DNA of 64,000 bases from Tsukamurella conjunctivitidis (GTDB lineage Bacteria; Actinomycetota; Actinomycetes; Mycobacteriales; Mycobacteriaceae): the NCBI RefSeq assembly GCF_007858475.1, contig NZ_VIGX01000002.1, positions 496,001 through 560,000 of the forward strand, read 5' to 3'. The translations under genes were made by a program, and so were the position numbers. Under the pieces are notes generated by a model that saw only the letters and a program-made list of their open reading frames with translations, did no database searches and was not told where the DNA came from. Positions 22,331 through 30,275 of the stretch are shown one piece after another. Positions within the stretch are counted from its first letter, which is position 1; every line of letters begins with the position of its first letter.

Positions 22331-22380
22331 CGTGCGCCTGGCACGCTGGACGCGATCGCAACATCGACGGAAGGGACACG

Positions 22381-23148
22381 ATGACGGGCACCCTCCTGCT
22401 CGCCGCACCCGCCGCGCCGAGCCTGGCCGCGGTGTTCACCTCCGAGGTCCTCGGAACCTCGATCCTCCTGCTGCTCGGCTGCGGCGTGGTCGCGAATGCG
22501 GTGCTGCCGAAGACCAAGGGGAGCGACGCGAACTTCCTGATGATCGGATTCGGATGGGGTATAGCGGTGTTCGCCGGCGTCTACGTCGCCTACCGCTCCG
22601 GTGCGCACCTCAATCCCGCCGTCACCGTCGGGATCCTGGTCAGTGGCGGGGCCGAGTACGCGCCCGGGGTCCCGGTCACGGCCGCGGCCACCGTCGTCTA
22701 CTTCGCCGCGCAGTTGCTCGGAGCCTTCCTCGGGGCCGTCGCCGCGTGGCTCGTCTACCGGCAGCACCTGGACGAACCGGGCGCGGCGGGCGGCCAGCTC
22801 GGGGTGTTCGCCACCGGTCCCGCCCTCCGCTCCTACCCGCAGAACGCCCTCACGGAGGTCATCGCGACCTTCGTCCTCGTCTTCGCCGTCCTGGTGCTCG
22901 GCAAGACCCCGTCGGGCCTGGGGCCGCTGGCCACCGCGCTCGTCGTGGTCGGGATCGGCATCTCGCTCGGCGGCCCCACCGGCTACGCGATCAACCCGGC
23001 CCGCGACCTCGGCCCGCGCATCGCGCACGCCGTCCTGCCGATCAAGGGCAAGGGGGGCAGCGACTGGTCCTACGCCTGGGTGCCGGTCGTCGGGCCGCTC
23101 GTCGGGGCGGTGCTCGCCGGGCTGACGGCGAGTCTGTACGTCGTCTGA
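22381..23148 (+). CDS. glpF: Glycerol uptake facilitator (MIP/aquaporin family)
   Basis: 255 aa, six helices, with both channel NPA boxes: SGAHLNPAVTVG (near residue 75) and GYAINPARDLGPR (near 201). The Asp-Leu-Gly-Pro-Arg after the second NPA is the aquaglyceroporin signature, as opposed to water-only channels. It passively imports glycerol, which the kinase encoded 93 bp downstream traps as glycerol-3-phosphate. Open sequence upstream of ATG 22381 in this frame lies in copA and is not part of the gene. Confidence 0.93.
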   Translation: MTGTLLLAAPAAPSLAAVFTSEVLGTSILLLLGCGVVANAVLPKTKGSDANFLMIGFGWGIAVFAGVYVAYRSGAHLNPAVTVGILVSGGAEYAPGVPVTAAATVVYFAAQLLGAFLGAVAAWLVYRQHLDEPGAAGGQLGVFATGPALRSYPQNALTEVIATFVLVFAVLVLGKTPSGLGPLATALVVVGIGISLGGPTGYAINPARDLGPRIAHAVLPIKGKGGSDWSYAWVPVVGPLVGAVLAGLTASLYVV

Positions 23149-23241
23149 TCCGACGGTCCGTCGACCCCGGGAACAGGCCGGGGCGCAACGACTCCCAGCG
23201 CTAGCGTCGCACCACCGAGAGCAGTACGAGAGGATGCACCG

Positions 23242-24762
23242 ATGAGCGAGACCACGTACGTGATGGCGATCGACCAGGGGACCACGAGCAGCCGGGCGAT
23301 CATCTTCGACCACGCCGGCCGGATCGTCTCGACCGGTCAGATGGAGCACGAGCAGATCTTCCCGCGCGCGGGCTGGGTCGAGCACGACCCGATGGAGATC
23401 TGGGACAACGCACGGGAGGTCGTCGCGGTGGCGATGTCCACCGGCGACGTCTCGGTGCATCAGATCGCCGCCGTGGGCATCACGAACCAGCGCGAGACCG
23501 TCGTGGTCTGGGACCGCCGAACCGGCGAGCCGGTGTACAACGCGATCGTCTGGCAGGACACCCGCACCAAGGAGATCGTCGACCGGCTCGGCGGCGACGC
23601 GGGCCCGGACCGGTTCAAGGCGACGGTCGGGCTGCCCCTGGCGCCCTACTTCACCGGGCCCAAGGTGACCTGGATCCTGGAGAACGTCGACGGGGCGCGT
23701 GCCCGCGCCGAGGCCGGCGACCTCCTGCTGGGCACCACCGACAGCTGGCTGCTGTGGAACATGACGGGCGGCGTCGACGGCGGCGTGCACGCCACCGACG
23801 TCACCAACGCCTCGCGCACCATGCTGATGAACCTCGACACCCTGGACTGGAATCCCGACATCTGTGCGGAGATGGGGATCCCGATGTCGATGCTGCCCGA
23901 GATCCGGTCCTCTTCCGAGGTATACGGGCACGTCCGCGCCCACGGCATGCTCGCGGGCGTCCCGATCTCCGGGATCCTGGGCGATCAGCAGGCGGCCACG
24001 TTCGGCCAGGCCTGCTTCGAGGAGGGCACGGCGAAGAACACCTACGGCACGGGTAGTTTCCTGCTGCTGAACACCGGCACGACCCCCGTGCACAGCACGA
24101 ACGGGCTGCTGACCACCGTCTGCTACAAGATCGGCGACGCCCCCGCCCGGTACGCGCTGGAGGGCTCCATCGCCGTGACCGGCTCGCTGGTGCAATGGAT
24201 CCGCGACAACCTCGAGATGATCACCGACGCCTCACAGATCGAGGAGGCGGCCGGCCGGGTCGAGCACAACGGCGGGGCGTACATCGTGCCCGCCTTCTCC
24301 GGCCTCTTCGCGCCGTACTGGCGGTCCGACGCCCGCGGCGCGATCGTCGGGCTCACGCGCTTCGTCCGCAAGGAGCACCTGTGCCGGGCGGTGCTGGAAT
24401 CGGTGGCCTACCAGACCCGGGACGTGGTGGAGGCGATGAACGCGGACGCCGGCACCGACCTGACGGAGCTGAAGGTGGACGGCGGCATGACGGCGAATTC
24501 GCTGCTCATGCAGTTCCAGGCCGACCAGCTCGGCGTCGCCGTGGTGCGCCCGCAGGTCGCGGAGACCACCGCGCTGGGCGCCGCCTACGCGGCCGGGATC
24601 GCCGTCGGCTACTGGGCGGGTGAGCAGGACGTCATCGACAACTGGGCCGAGGACAGGAGGTGGACGCCGGCCACCGACGACGCCGAACGCGAACGCCTCT
24701 ACCGGAACTGGAAGAAGGCGGTGCGGCGCACCCTCGACTGGGTCGACGACGACGTGCTGTGA
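23242..24762 (+). CDS. glpK: Glycerol kinase
   Basis: 506 aa, the standard GlpK length. FGGY carbohydrate kinase motifs: [16 protein letters not shown] at the start, VWQDTRT and the Asp in [33 protein letters not shown], and [14 protein letters not shown] near residue 413. It phosphorylates glycerol with ATP to sn-glycerol-3-phosphate for glycolysis or lipid synthesis. Downstream of glpF on the same strand. Its TGA is 1 bp from the convergent end of the ABC-F gene. Confidence 0.97.
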   Translation: MSETTYVMAIDQGTTSSRAIIFDHAGRIVSTGQMEHEQIFPRAGWVEHDPMEIWDNAREVVAVAMSTGDVSVHQIAAVGITNQRETVVVWDRRTGEPVYNAIVWQDTRTKEIVDRLGGDAGPDRFKATVGLPLAPYFTGPKVTWILENVDGARARAEAGDLLLGTTDSWLLWNMTGGVDGGVHATDVTNASRTMLMNLDTLDWNPDICAEMGIPMSMLPEIRSSSEVYGHVRAHGMLAGVPISGILGDQQAATFGQACFEEGTAKNTYGTGSFLLLNTGTTPVHSTNGLLTTVCYKIGDAPARYALEGSIAVTGSLVQWIRDNLEMITDASQIEEAAGRVEHNGGAYIVPAFSGLFAPYWRSDARGAIVGLTRFVRKEHLCRAVLESVAYQTRDVVEAMNADAGTDLTELKVDGGMTANSLLMQFQADQLGVAVVRPQVAETTALGAAYAAGIAVGYWAGEQDVIDNWAEDRRWTPATDDAERERLYRNWKKAVRRTLDWVDDDVL

Positions 24763-24763
24763 G

Positions 24764-26566
24764 TCAGCCCTCCAGCCCCTCCGACAGTTCGAGCCACCGC
24801 AGCTCCTGCTCGGCGAGCTCGTCCTCCAGGCCGGAGATCTTCTTCATCTCCTCGGCGAGGCCGGCGTAGTCGCCCTGATCGTGATCGGCGAGAGCCAGTT
24901 TCGCCTTCTCGATCTGGTCGGTCAGCTTGGTCATCCGCCGCTCGACGGCGGAGACCTCCTTCTGCGCCGCCCGCAGTTCCGCGCCGCTGAGCCCGGACTC
25001 CGCGGGGGCGGACGCCGTCGATGTGGCGGAGGCGGCGGCCGTCGCGCCGTGCTGTGCCCGGCGCAGGGCGAGGTACTCGTCGACGCCGCCGGGCAGGTGC
25101 CGTAGGCGCCGCTCGAGGATCGCGTACTGCTGATCGGTGACGCGCTCGAGGAAGTACCGGTCGTGCGAGACCACGATGAGCGTGCCGGGCCAGGAGTCGA
25201 GGAGGTCCTCCATCGCGGCCAGCATGTCGGTGTCCAGGTCGTTGGTCGGCTCGTCGAGGATCAGCACGTTCGGCGAATCCAGGAGGATGAGCAGCAGTTG
25301 CAGGCGCCGCTTCTGCCCGCCGGAGAGGTCCTTGACCGGGGTCGAGAGCTGCGCGCTCGCGAAGCCGAGCCGTTCCAGCAGCTGCGACGGGGTGAGCTCC
25401 TGCGCCTTCGAGCCGCTGCCCACGGTGAAGCTCGTGGCGAGGTTCGCCAGGACCACGCGCACGGGATCGTCCCAGTGCTGCTCCAGCTCGTCGAGCCGCT
25501 GGGTGAGCGTCTGCACCTTGACGGTCTTGCCGCGCTTGACGGTGCCCGTCGTGGGCTGCACGGCCCCGTCGATCAGCCCGAGCAGGGTCGACTTGCCGGC
25601 CCCGTTGACGCCGAGGATGCCGGTGCGCTCGCCGGGCGCGATGCGCCATTCGATGTCGCTGAGCACCTGCTTGTCGCCGTACGCCATGCCCACGTCGAGG
25701 ATGTCGACGACGTCCTTGCCGAGTCGCGAGACGGCGAGGGACTGCAGTTCGGTCTTGTCGCGGATCTCGGGCACGTCGGAGATCAGGGCGTTCGCCGCGT
25801 CGATGCGGAACTTCGGCTTGCTCGTGCGGGCGGGGGCGCCGCGCCGCAGCCACGCCAGCTCCTTGCGCGCGAGGTTCTGCCGCTTCTGCTCGATCGACGC
25901 GGCCTGCCGGTCGCGCTCGACGCGCTGCAGGATGTACGCCGCGTAGCCGCCCTCGAAGGGCTCGACGATGCGGTCGTGCACCTCCCACGTCGCGGTGCAC
26001 ACCTCGTCGAGGATCCACCGGTCGTGGGTCACCATGAGCAGGCCGCCCTGGTTCGCGGGCCAGCGGGTCCTGAGGTGGCCGGCGAGCCACTCGATGGCTT
26101 CGACGTCCAGGTGGTTCGTCGGCTCGTCGAGGATCAGCACGTCGTGCTCGCCGGCGAGCAGTTGCGCCAGCTGCACGCGGCGGCGCTGGCCGCCGGACAG
26201 TTCGCCGAGGCGCGCGTCCCAGGGGAGGTCGGTGAGCAGGCCCGCGAGGATGTCGCGCACCTTCGGGTCGCCGGCCCAGACGTGTTCGGGGGTGTCGCCG
26301 ACGACGGCGTGGCCGACGGTGTCCTCGTCGTCGAAGAGGTCGGTCTGGGTGAGCACGCCCACCCGGACACCGCCCCGTCGGGTCACGCGGCCGGAGTCGG
26401 GCTCGCGGGTGCCGGCGAGCATGCCCAGCAGGCTGGACTTGCCGTCGCCGTTGCGGCCGACGATGCCGATCCGGTCGCCCTCGTTCACGCCGAGGGACAC
26501 CGAATCGAAGACCGTTTTGGTCGGGTACTCGAGGTGCAGCGCGTCCGCGCCGAGAAGATTCGCCAT
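24764..26566 (-). CDS. ABC-F family ATP-binding protein
   Basis: 600 aa with two ABC ATPase domains and no membrane helices. Walker A motifs are GRNGDGKSS (near residue 37) and GVNGAGKST (near 322). ABC signatures are LSGGQRRRVQLAQLL and LSGGQKRRLQLLLIL, each followed by ILDEPTNHLD or ILDEPTNDLD. A charged linker joins the domains, and the C-terminal 80 residues form a coiled coil as in the Uup branch. ABC-F proteins act on the ribosome, not as transporters; Uup-type members help relieve stalled ribosomes. The second residue of Walker A1 (Asp instead of Ala or Ser) is slightly unusual. Confidence 0.9.
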   Translation of the reverse strand: MANLLGADALHLEYPTKTVFDSVSLGVNEGDRIGIVGRNGDGKSSLLGMLAGTREPDSGRVTRRGGVRVGVLTQTDLFDDEDTVGHAVVGDTPEHVWAGDPKVRDILAGLLTDLPWDARLGELSGGQRRRVQLAQLLAGEHDVLILDEPTNHLDVEAIEWLAGHLRTRWPANQGGLLMVTHDRWILDEVCTATWEVHDRIVEPFEGGYAAYILQRVERDRQAASIEQKRQNLARKELAWLRRGAPARTSKPKFRIDAANALISDVPEIRDKTELQSLAVSRLGKDVVDILDVGMAYGDKQVLSDIEWRIAPGERTGILGVNGAGKSTLLGLIDGAVQPTTGTVKRGKTVKVQTLTQRLDELEQHWDDPVRVVLANLATSFTVGSGSKAQELTPSQLLERLGFASAQLSTPVKDLSGGQKRRLQLLLILLDSPNVLILDEPTNDLDTDMLAAMEDLLDSWPGTLIVVSHDRYFLERVTDQQYAILERRLRHLPGGVDEYLALRRAQHGATAAASATSTASAPAESGLSGAELRAAQKEVSAVERRMTKLTDQIEKAKLALADHDQGDYAGLAEEMKKISGLEDELAEQELRWLELSEGLEG

Positions 26567-26603
26567 CGCGGGTCCAGGTTACGCGGGCACCTGGCATACT
26601 GAT

Positions 26604-26623
26604 TTAGTTGGATATGCGACTAA
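26604..26623. promoter_or_regulatory. 20-bp near-palindrome before the hydrolase gene
   Basis: TTAGTTGG-ATAT-GCGACTAA matches its own reverse complement at 8 of 10 base pairs. It lies 16 bp before GTG 26640 and 37 bp from the divergent ABC-F start, so it could control both. The half-site TAGTTG/CGACTA recurs in front of the TetR gene at 29.1 kb, making that regulator the obvious candidate to bind here. A CATACT box at 26595 may be the -10. Confidence 0.55.
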
Positions 26624-26639
26624 TCGCGAGGAGTGAGCT

Positions 26640-27641
26640 GTGAGCGACGCCGAGATCGTGACCACCGTGGTCGGGGGGACCGGGCACATCGAGCTGAACC
26701 GTCCGAAGGCGCTCAACGCGCTCACCATGGACATGGTCCACGCGATCGACGCCGCGCTGCGGGCGTGGGAGTCCGACGACACCGTGACCCGCGTTCTGCT
26801 GACCTCCGCCTCGCCGAAGGCGTACTGCGCGGGCGGCGACATCCGCGCGATCCGCGACCAGGTGGTGGCGGGGGAGGACTTCACCCCGTTCTTCCGGGAC
26901 GAGTACGACATGAACCTGCGCCTCGCGGAGTTCCCCAAGCCCGTGATCGCCCTCATCGACGGCGTGAACATGGGTGGCGGCGTGGGCGTCTCGATCCACG
27001 GCTCGCACCGCGTCGTCTCGGAGAAGGCGCTCATCGCGATGCCCGAGGTCGCGATCGGCTTCCTCCCCGACGTGGGCGCCACCCACATCCTCGGCCGCCT
27101 GCCGAAGGGCTTCGGCGAGCTCATGGGCATGACCGCCGCGCGGATCGGCGCGGGCGACGCGCTGGCCGTCGGGCTCGCGACGCACTTCGTGCCCTCGTCG
27201 GCGATGCCCGACCTCCGGGCCGCGCTGCTGGCGGGCGAGGACCTCGACGGCGCGCTCGCCCGCTTCGGCGATACGGTTCCCGCGGCGACCCTGCCGCTCG
27301 GCGAGATCGCCGACGTCTTCGGCCGCGATTCGGTGACCGAGATCCTGGCGGGTCTGGCCACCACGTCCGGCGCCTGGGCCGACACCGCCCGCGAGCAGCT
27401 CTCGACGGCCTGCCCCACCTCGGTTTTCGTCACCTTCGACCTGATCCAGCAGTCGCGCACGCGCACGCTGGCGCAGTGCCTCGCCGAGGAGGCAGTGGTG
27501 GGTGCCCGCCTGGTCCGCCGCCCCGACTTCGTCGAGGGCATCCGAGCCGTCCTCGTCGACAAGACCCGCGACCCGAAGTTCTCTCCCGCATCGATGAACG
27601 ACGTCGAGGAGCGCGAGATCGAGGCCCTCCTCGGCAGCTGA
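26640..27641 (+). CDS. 3-hydroxyisobutyryl-CoA hydrolase-like (enoyl-CoA hydratase superfamily)
   Basis: 333 aa from a GTG with GAGGAG upstream. Crotonase fold with the oxyanion-hole motifs YCAGGDIRAIRD (about residue 62) and IDGVNMGGGVGVS (about residue 106). MPEVAIGFLPDVGAT carries the Glu and Asp that mark 3-hydroxyisobutyryl-CoA hydrolases of valine breakdown, and the length fits that subgroup rather than the 260-aa hydratases. It would release 3-hydroxyisobutyrate from its CoA ester. A plain enoyl-CoA hydratase/isomerase is the alternative. Confidence 0.83.
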   Translation: MSDAEIVTTVVGGTGHIELNRPKALNALTMDMVHAIDAALRAWESDDTVTRVLLTSASPKAYCAGGDIRAIRDQVVAGEDFTPFFRDEYDMNLRLAEFPKPVIALIDGVNMGGGVGVSIHGSHRVVSEKALIAMPEVAIGFLPDVGATHILGRLPKGFGELMGMTAARIGAGDALAVGLATHFVPSSAMPDLRAALLAGEDLDGALARFGDTVPAATLPLGEIADVFGRDSVTEILAGLATTSGAWADTAREQLSTACPTSVFVTFDLIQQSRTRTLAQCLAEEAVVGARLVRRPDFVEGIRAVLVDKTRDPKFSPASMNDVEEREIEALLGS

Positions 27642-27672
27642 CGGTCGCGATCAGCTCGCTGCGCTCGTGACG

Positions 27673-27757
27673 CTCCCTAGCGGGGCGGCCGCCTCCCCAT
27701 GTCCATGGACACGGGGAGTGAACGACACACGGAGGCACTGCACGCCCCGCTAGGGAG
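27673..27757. repeat. Nested inverted repeat (15-bp arms around a 26-bp palindrome)
   Basis: Arms CTCCCTAGCGGGGCG (27673-27687) and its perfect complement (27743-27757) enclose a second near-perfect palindrome at 27693-27718 (CTCCCC..TGTCCATGGACA..GGGGAG, one mismatched pair). It lies in the 366-bp space between two unrelated genes and contains no plausible gene. It could be a compact mobile-element remnant of MITE or REP type, or a strong termination structure. Confidence 0.65.
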
Positions 27758-27796
27758 GCGCGGCGGCGGATCAGCCGCGGCCGGCCGCGGCCGCCA

Positions 27797-27871
27797 GGTG
27801 AGCCGGACGAGGCGCCGGCGGGCGTGGTCGGGATCGGCCTCGACGGTGACGAGCCCCCTCCGGCGCGCATC
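27797..27871 (-). pseudogene. Possible remnant of a MarR-type regulator
   Basis: One minus-strand frame reads DARRRGLVTVEADPDHARRR followed by LVRLT. This strongly resembles the beta-wing of MarR regulators (R-G-L-V-x-x-x-x-D-P-x-D-x-R-x-x-x-V-x-L-T). The rest of a MarR protein is not found on either side, so it would be a decayed fragment. It lies beside a LysE exporter that has its own palindromic operator; such exporters are often flanked by a divergent regulator. The match is short and the evidence weak. Confidence 0.3.
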
Positions 27872-27960
27872 GGCCGGCGACCGTGACGGCGGGATCGTCC
27901 GCCCCGGGGCGCTCGCTCCGTCGCTCTGACGGGGCCGGCCGGGTGGAAGCCAGTCACACT

Positions 27961-27989
27961 CAACTGGCTATGTACCGCAATGCCAGTTG
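27961..27989. promoter_or_regulatory. 8-bp inverted repeat operator before the LysE-type exporter
   Basis: CAACTGGC (27961-27968) and GCCAGTTG (27982-27989) are perfect complements with a 13-bp spacer, ending 18 bp before the chosen ATG 28008. The position between promoter and ribosome-binding site fits a repressor site. The binding protein is not identified. Confidence 0.55.
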
Positions 27990-28007
27990 CTCGCCAGGAT
28001 GGGACTC

Positions 28008-28655
28008 ATGATCGTTTCGTGGACCGCGATGGCGGGAATGGTGGTGACGGCGTTGGCGATGGTGCTCACGCCGGGGCCGAACATGATCTATCTCGTCTCC
28101 CGCAGCATCGGGCAGGGGCGGACGGCCGGCCTGATCTCGCTGGCGGGGACCGGCGTGGGCTTCGTCGCCTACCTCACCCTGGCGAACCTCGGACTCGCGG
28201 TGGTCTTCGTCGCGGTGCCGTGGCTGTTCATGGGATTCAAGGCGGCCGGGGCGCTGTACCTCGGGTACCTCGCCTTCCAGGCGCTGCGTCCCGGCGGACG
28301 TGGACTGTTCGAGACCACGGACCTCCCCCGCGATTCGAACGCCAAGCTGTTCCGGATGGGCCTGGTCACCAATCTGCTCAACCCGAAGGCGGCGATCATG
28401 TACCTCGCGTTGATCCCGCAGTTCATCGACCCTGCGCGTGGGCACACTGCGGCCCAGGGCTTCCTCCTCGGCGGTGTCCAGATCACCGTGTCGATGCTGG
28501 TCAACGCCGCGATCGTGGTGGCCGCGGGCGCGGTGGCGGCGCTCATCGCGCGCCGCCCCGAGTGGGCGGTGTGGCAGCGCCGGATCACCGGCACGCTGCT
28601 CGGGGCCGTCGCCCTGCTGCTCGCCCGCGAGGTCCCGCAGCGCGCTCGCATCTAG
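28008..28655 (+). CDS. LysE/RhtB-family amino-acid exporter
   Basis: 215 aa, about six helices. The family hallmark is TPGPNMIYLVSRSIGQGRTAGL near residues 20-42, followed by the long hydrophobic N-terminal half and NLLNPKAAIMYLALIPQF in the middle. Such proteins export amino acids or their analogues. I chose ATG 28008 because AGGA lies 7 nt upstream and the length then fits the family. ATG 27999 and TTG 27987 are in frame, but the latter lies inside the palindrome. Confidence 0.87.
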   Translation: MIVSWTAMAGMVVTALAMVLTPGPNMIYLVSRSIGQGRTAGLISLAGTGVGFVAYLTLANLGLAVVFVAVPWLFMGFKAAGALYLGYLAFQALRPGGRGLFETTDLPRDSNAKLFRMGLVTNLLNPKAAIMYLALIPQFIDPARGHTAAQGFLLGGVQITVSMLVNAAIVVAAGAVAALIARRPEWAVWQRRITGTLLGAVALLLAREVPQRARI

Positions 28656-28663
28656 CCCGGCGG

Positions 28664-29107
28664 TCAGCCCACCTGGTACGTCCCGGTGGCGCTGGCCACC
28701 AACGCGTCTCCGCTCTCCGAGTACATCTCGCACCGCACGTGACTCGTCCTCCGGCCCGTGGACAGACGGTGCGCCCGCACGCGCAGGCCGTCCTCCATGA
28801 GCGGCGCGATGAAGTTCAGCGACAGCGAAGCGGTCACGCCGCGGAGCTTGTCCGGCACCGGGCGGCCCGCCCAGGCCGCGACCATGACGCCGATGTCCGC
28901 GGCGGCGGCGATGAGGCCGCCGTGCATCATCGTGCCGACCGTCGTGAGCTCCGGCCGGTAGGGCACGAGCAGTGTCGCGGCGCCGTCGGTGATCTCCTCC
29001 AACTGGACGCCGAGGAGTGCGACGAAGGGGGAGGCCGGGACGAATTGCTTCATGATCTCGGAACCGTCGGCGACAGCGGCGTCGAGGTGATCGGGCGACA
29101 CGGTCAT
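28664..29107 (-). CDS. PaaI-type hotdog-fold thioesterase
   Basis: 147 aa single hotdog domain. The diagnostic GTMMHGGLIAAAADIGVMVAA (about residue 57) holds the family's H-G-G-x(4)-A-D motif, with Asp as the likely catalytic residue. TASLSLNFIAPL and the VSATGTY-like end match the PaaI/YdiI group acting on acyl- or aryl-CoA. Divergent from the TetR gene, with 51 bp between starts that contain palindromes. It is convergent with the LysE gene, 8 bp apart. Confidence 0.85.
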   Translation of the reverse strand: MTVSPDHLDAAVADGSEIMKQFVPASPFVALLGVQLEEITDGAATLLVPYRPELTTVGTMMHGGLIAAAADIGVMVAAWAGRPVPDKLRGVTASLSLNFIAPLMEDGLRVRAHRLSTGRRTSHVRCEMYSESGDALVASATGTYQVG

Positions 29108-29116
29108 CAGTGTTCT

Positions 29117-29150
29117 CCTAGTTCAACTATGAAAACGAAGTACGACTAGG
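29117..29150. promoter_or_regulatory. Palindromic operators between thioesterase and tetR-type genes
   Basis: CCTAGT (29117) and ACTAGG (29145) are complementary ends of a 34-bp region. Inside it, TAGTTCAACTA (29119-29129) is a perfect 11-bp palindrome, and CGACTA at 29143 repeats the half-site seen at 26617. The region fills most of the 51-bp divergent gap, so a regulator here would control both the thioesterase and itself, the usual TetR arrangement. Confidence 0.6.
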
Positions 29151-29158
29151 ATAGTGCC

Positions 29159-29800
29159 ATGGAATCGCTGCTGACGGAACCCGTGGACAAGCGCCGCCGC
29201 CGCACCCGAGCGGCACTGTTGGATGCGGCGCGCGAGCTGTTCGCGCGTCCGACCGGCTACCGCGGCACCTCGGTCGACGAGCTCGCGGTGCATGCGGACG
29301 TCGCGCTGACCAGCATCTACTCCAACTTCCCCGGCGGCAAAGCGGACGTCTACGCCGTGCTGGCGTGCCGGGTCGGCGGTGAGCACGTCGCCGCGATGGC
29401 GGAAGCGGTCGCGGGCAGCGACGGAGAGGAGGCGGCGCGTCGGGCCTTCGACGAGTACCTCGACTTCCATCGACGCGAGCCGACGGCCTTCCGGCTGCTC
29501 GGCCTCACCGACGTGCACGGCGAGGACTCGGACACGGTGCGTGCGGCGCGCAGTGAGGTGCGCGGCTACCTCGCGCGGGCCCTGGAGACGGTCATCGCCG
29601 CCGTCGGGGAACCCGCCGATGCGGCGCGGGCGGAGGTGATCCAGTGCTGGGCGGGTATCAACGGACTGCTCGCTCTCGCCGCGCGCGGTCTCGTCGAACC
29701 CGACGAGGCGACAGGCCTGATCGACGCGGTGCGGGAGCGCTGCGCGGCGAACCTCGCCGCGGCCCGACGGGGTGCCGCCCCGTTGAACACGACGATGTGA
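29159..29800 (+). CDS. TetR-family transcriptional regulator
   Basis: 213 aa. The N-terminal helix-turn-helix covers about residues 15-60 (RRRTRAALLDAARELFARP, then YRGTSVDELAVHADVALTSIYSNFPGGK), and the rest is a helical ligand domain (TetR_C-like). It probably represses itself and the divergent thioesterase through the palindromes in the 51-bp gap. The same half-site at 26.6 kb suggests that it may also act on the hydrolase gene, which would link it to acyl-CoA catabolism. Confidence 0.88.
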   Translation: MESLLTEPVDKRRRRTRAALLDAARELFARPTGYRGTSVDELAVHADVALTSIYSNFPGGKADVYAVLACRVGGEHVAAMAEAVAGSDGEEAARRAFDEYLDFHRREPTAFRLLGLTDVHGEDSDTVRAARSEVRGYLARALETVIAAVGEPADAARAEVIQCWAGINGLLALAARGLVEPDEATGLIDAVRERCAANLAAARRGAAPLNTTM

Positions 29801-29913
29801 AGGATTCGCGACGGATGCACCACGCCTTCGATGAAGATTCCGCGTTTGTGTCGGATTCGTGAAAGAGTCATGTGCACAGTCGATTTCGGTACTCCCCTCG
29901 GTACCGTCGAGGC

Positions 29914-30246
29914 ATGGGAAAGTTCCGGAAGCCAGTCATCATCACTCTCGCCCGACGGCTCGCCGTAGGGCTGATCGCCGCCGTAGCCGGCGCCACCGTC
30001 CTCGCGGCGGGTCCCGCCTCGGCGGAGCCCAGTGACCACGTGGTCAGTCCGTCGGTGGTGCGGCCCGGTGTCACGCCCGGCGGCGGCGCCAACCACTGGA
30101 ACGTGCCGCCCGGTTCGGCGCTGTGGCCGGGGAACCTGAACCCGGACTCGCCGTCGACGGGCGATACCGGCCCGTCGTCCGCGGCGCCCATCGATCCCGG
30201 CGACCACCCGCGGGACGCCCCGGGTGCCGACAGTCCCGCGTTCTGA
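29914..30246 (+). CDS. Small secreted protein, Pro/Gly/Ser-rich
   Basis: 110 aa from ATG 29914. A clear Sec signal peptide: basic MGKFRKPVIITLARR, hydrophobic LAVGLIAAVAGATVL, and cleavage after AGPASA. The mature part of about 75 residues is rich in Pro, Gly, Ser and Asp with no cysteine or known domain (NHWNVPPGSALWPGNLNPD). A 14-codon upstream extension exists but would bury the signal peptide. A CGGTAC/GTACCG hairpin (29887-29906) ends 7 nt before the ATG. Function unknown. Confidence 0.65.
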   Translation: MGKFRKPVIITLARRLAVGLIAAVAGATVLAAGPASAEPSDHVVSPSVVRPGVTPGGGANHWNVPPGSALWPGNLNPDSPSTGDTGPSSAAPIDPGDHPRDAPGADSPAF

Positions 30247-30275
30247 CCGAGCCTTCCGACCGCGCGCGACGAGGG

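Noticed and set aside
27699-27929. Rightward 76-aa frame in the hydrolase-LysE gap
   Set aside because: It starts inside the palindrome, has no SD, and is Arg/Ser-rich without structure.
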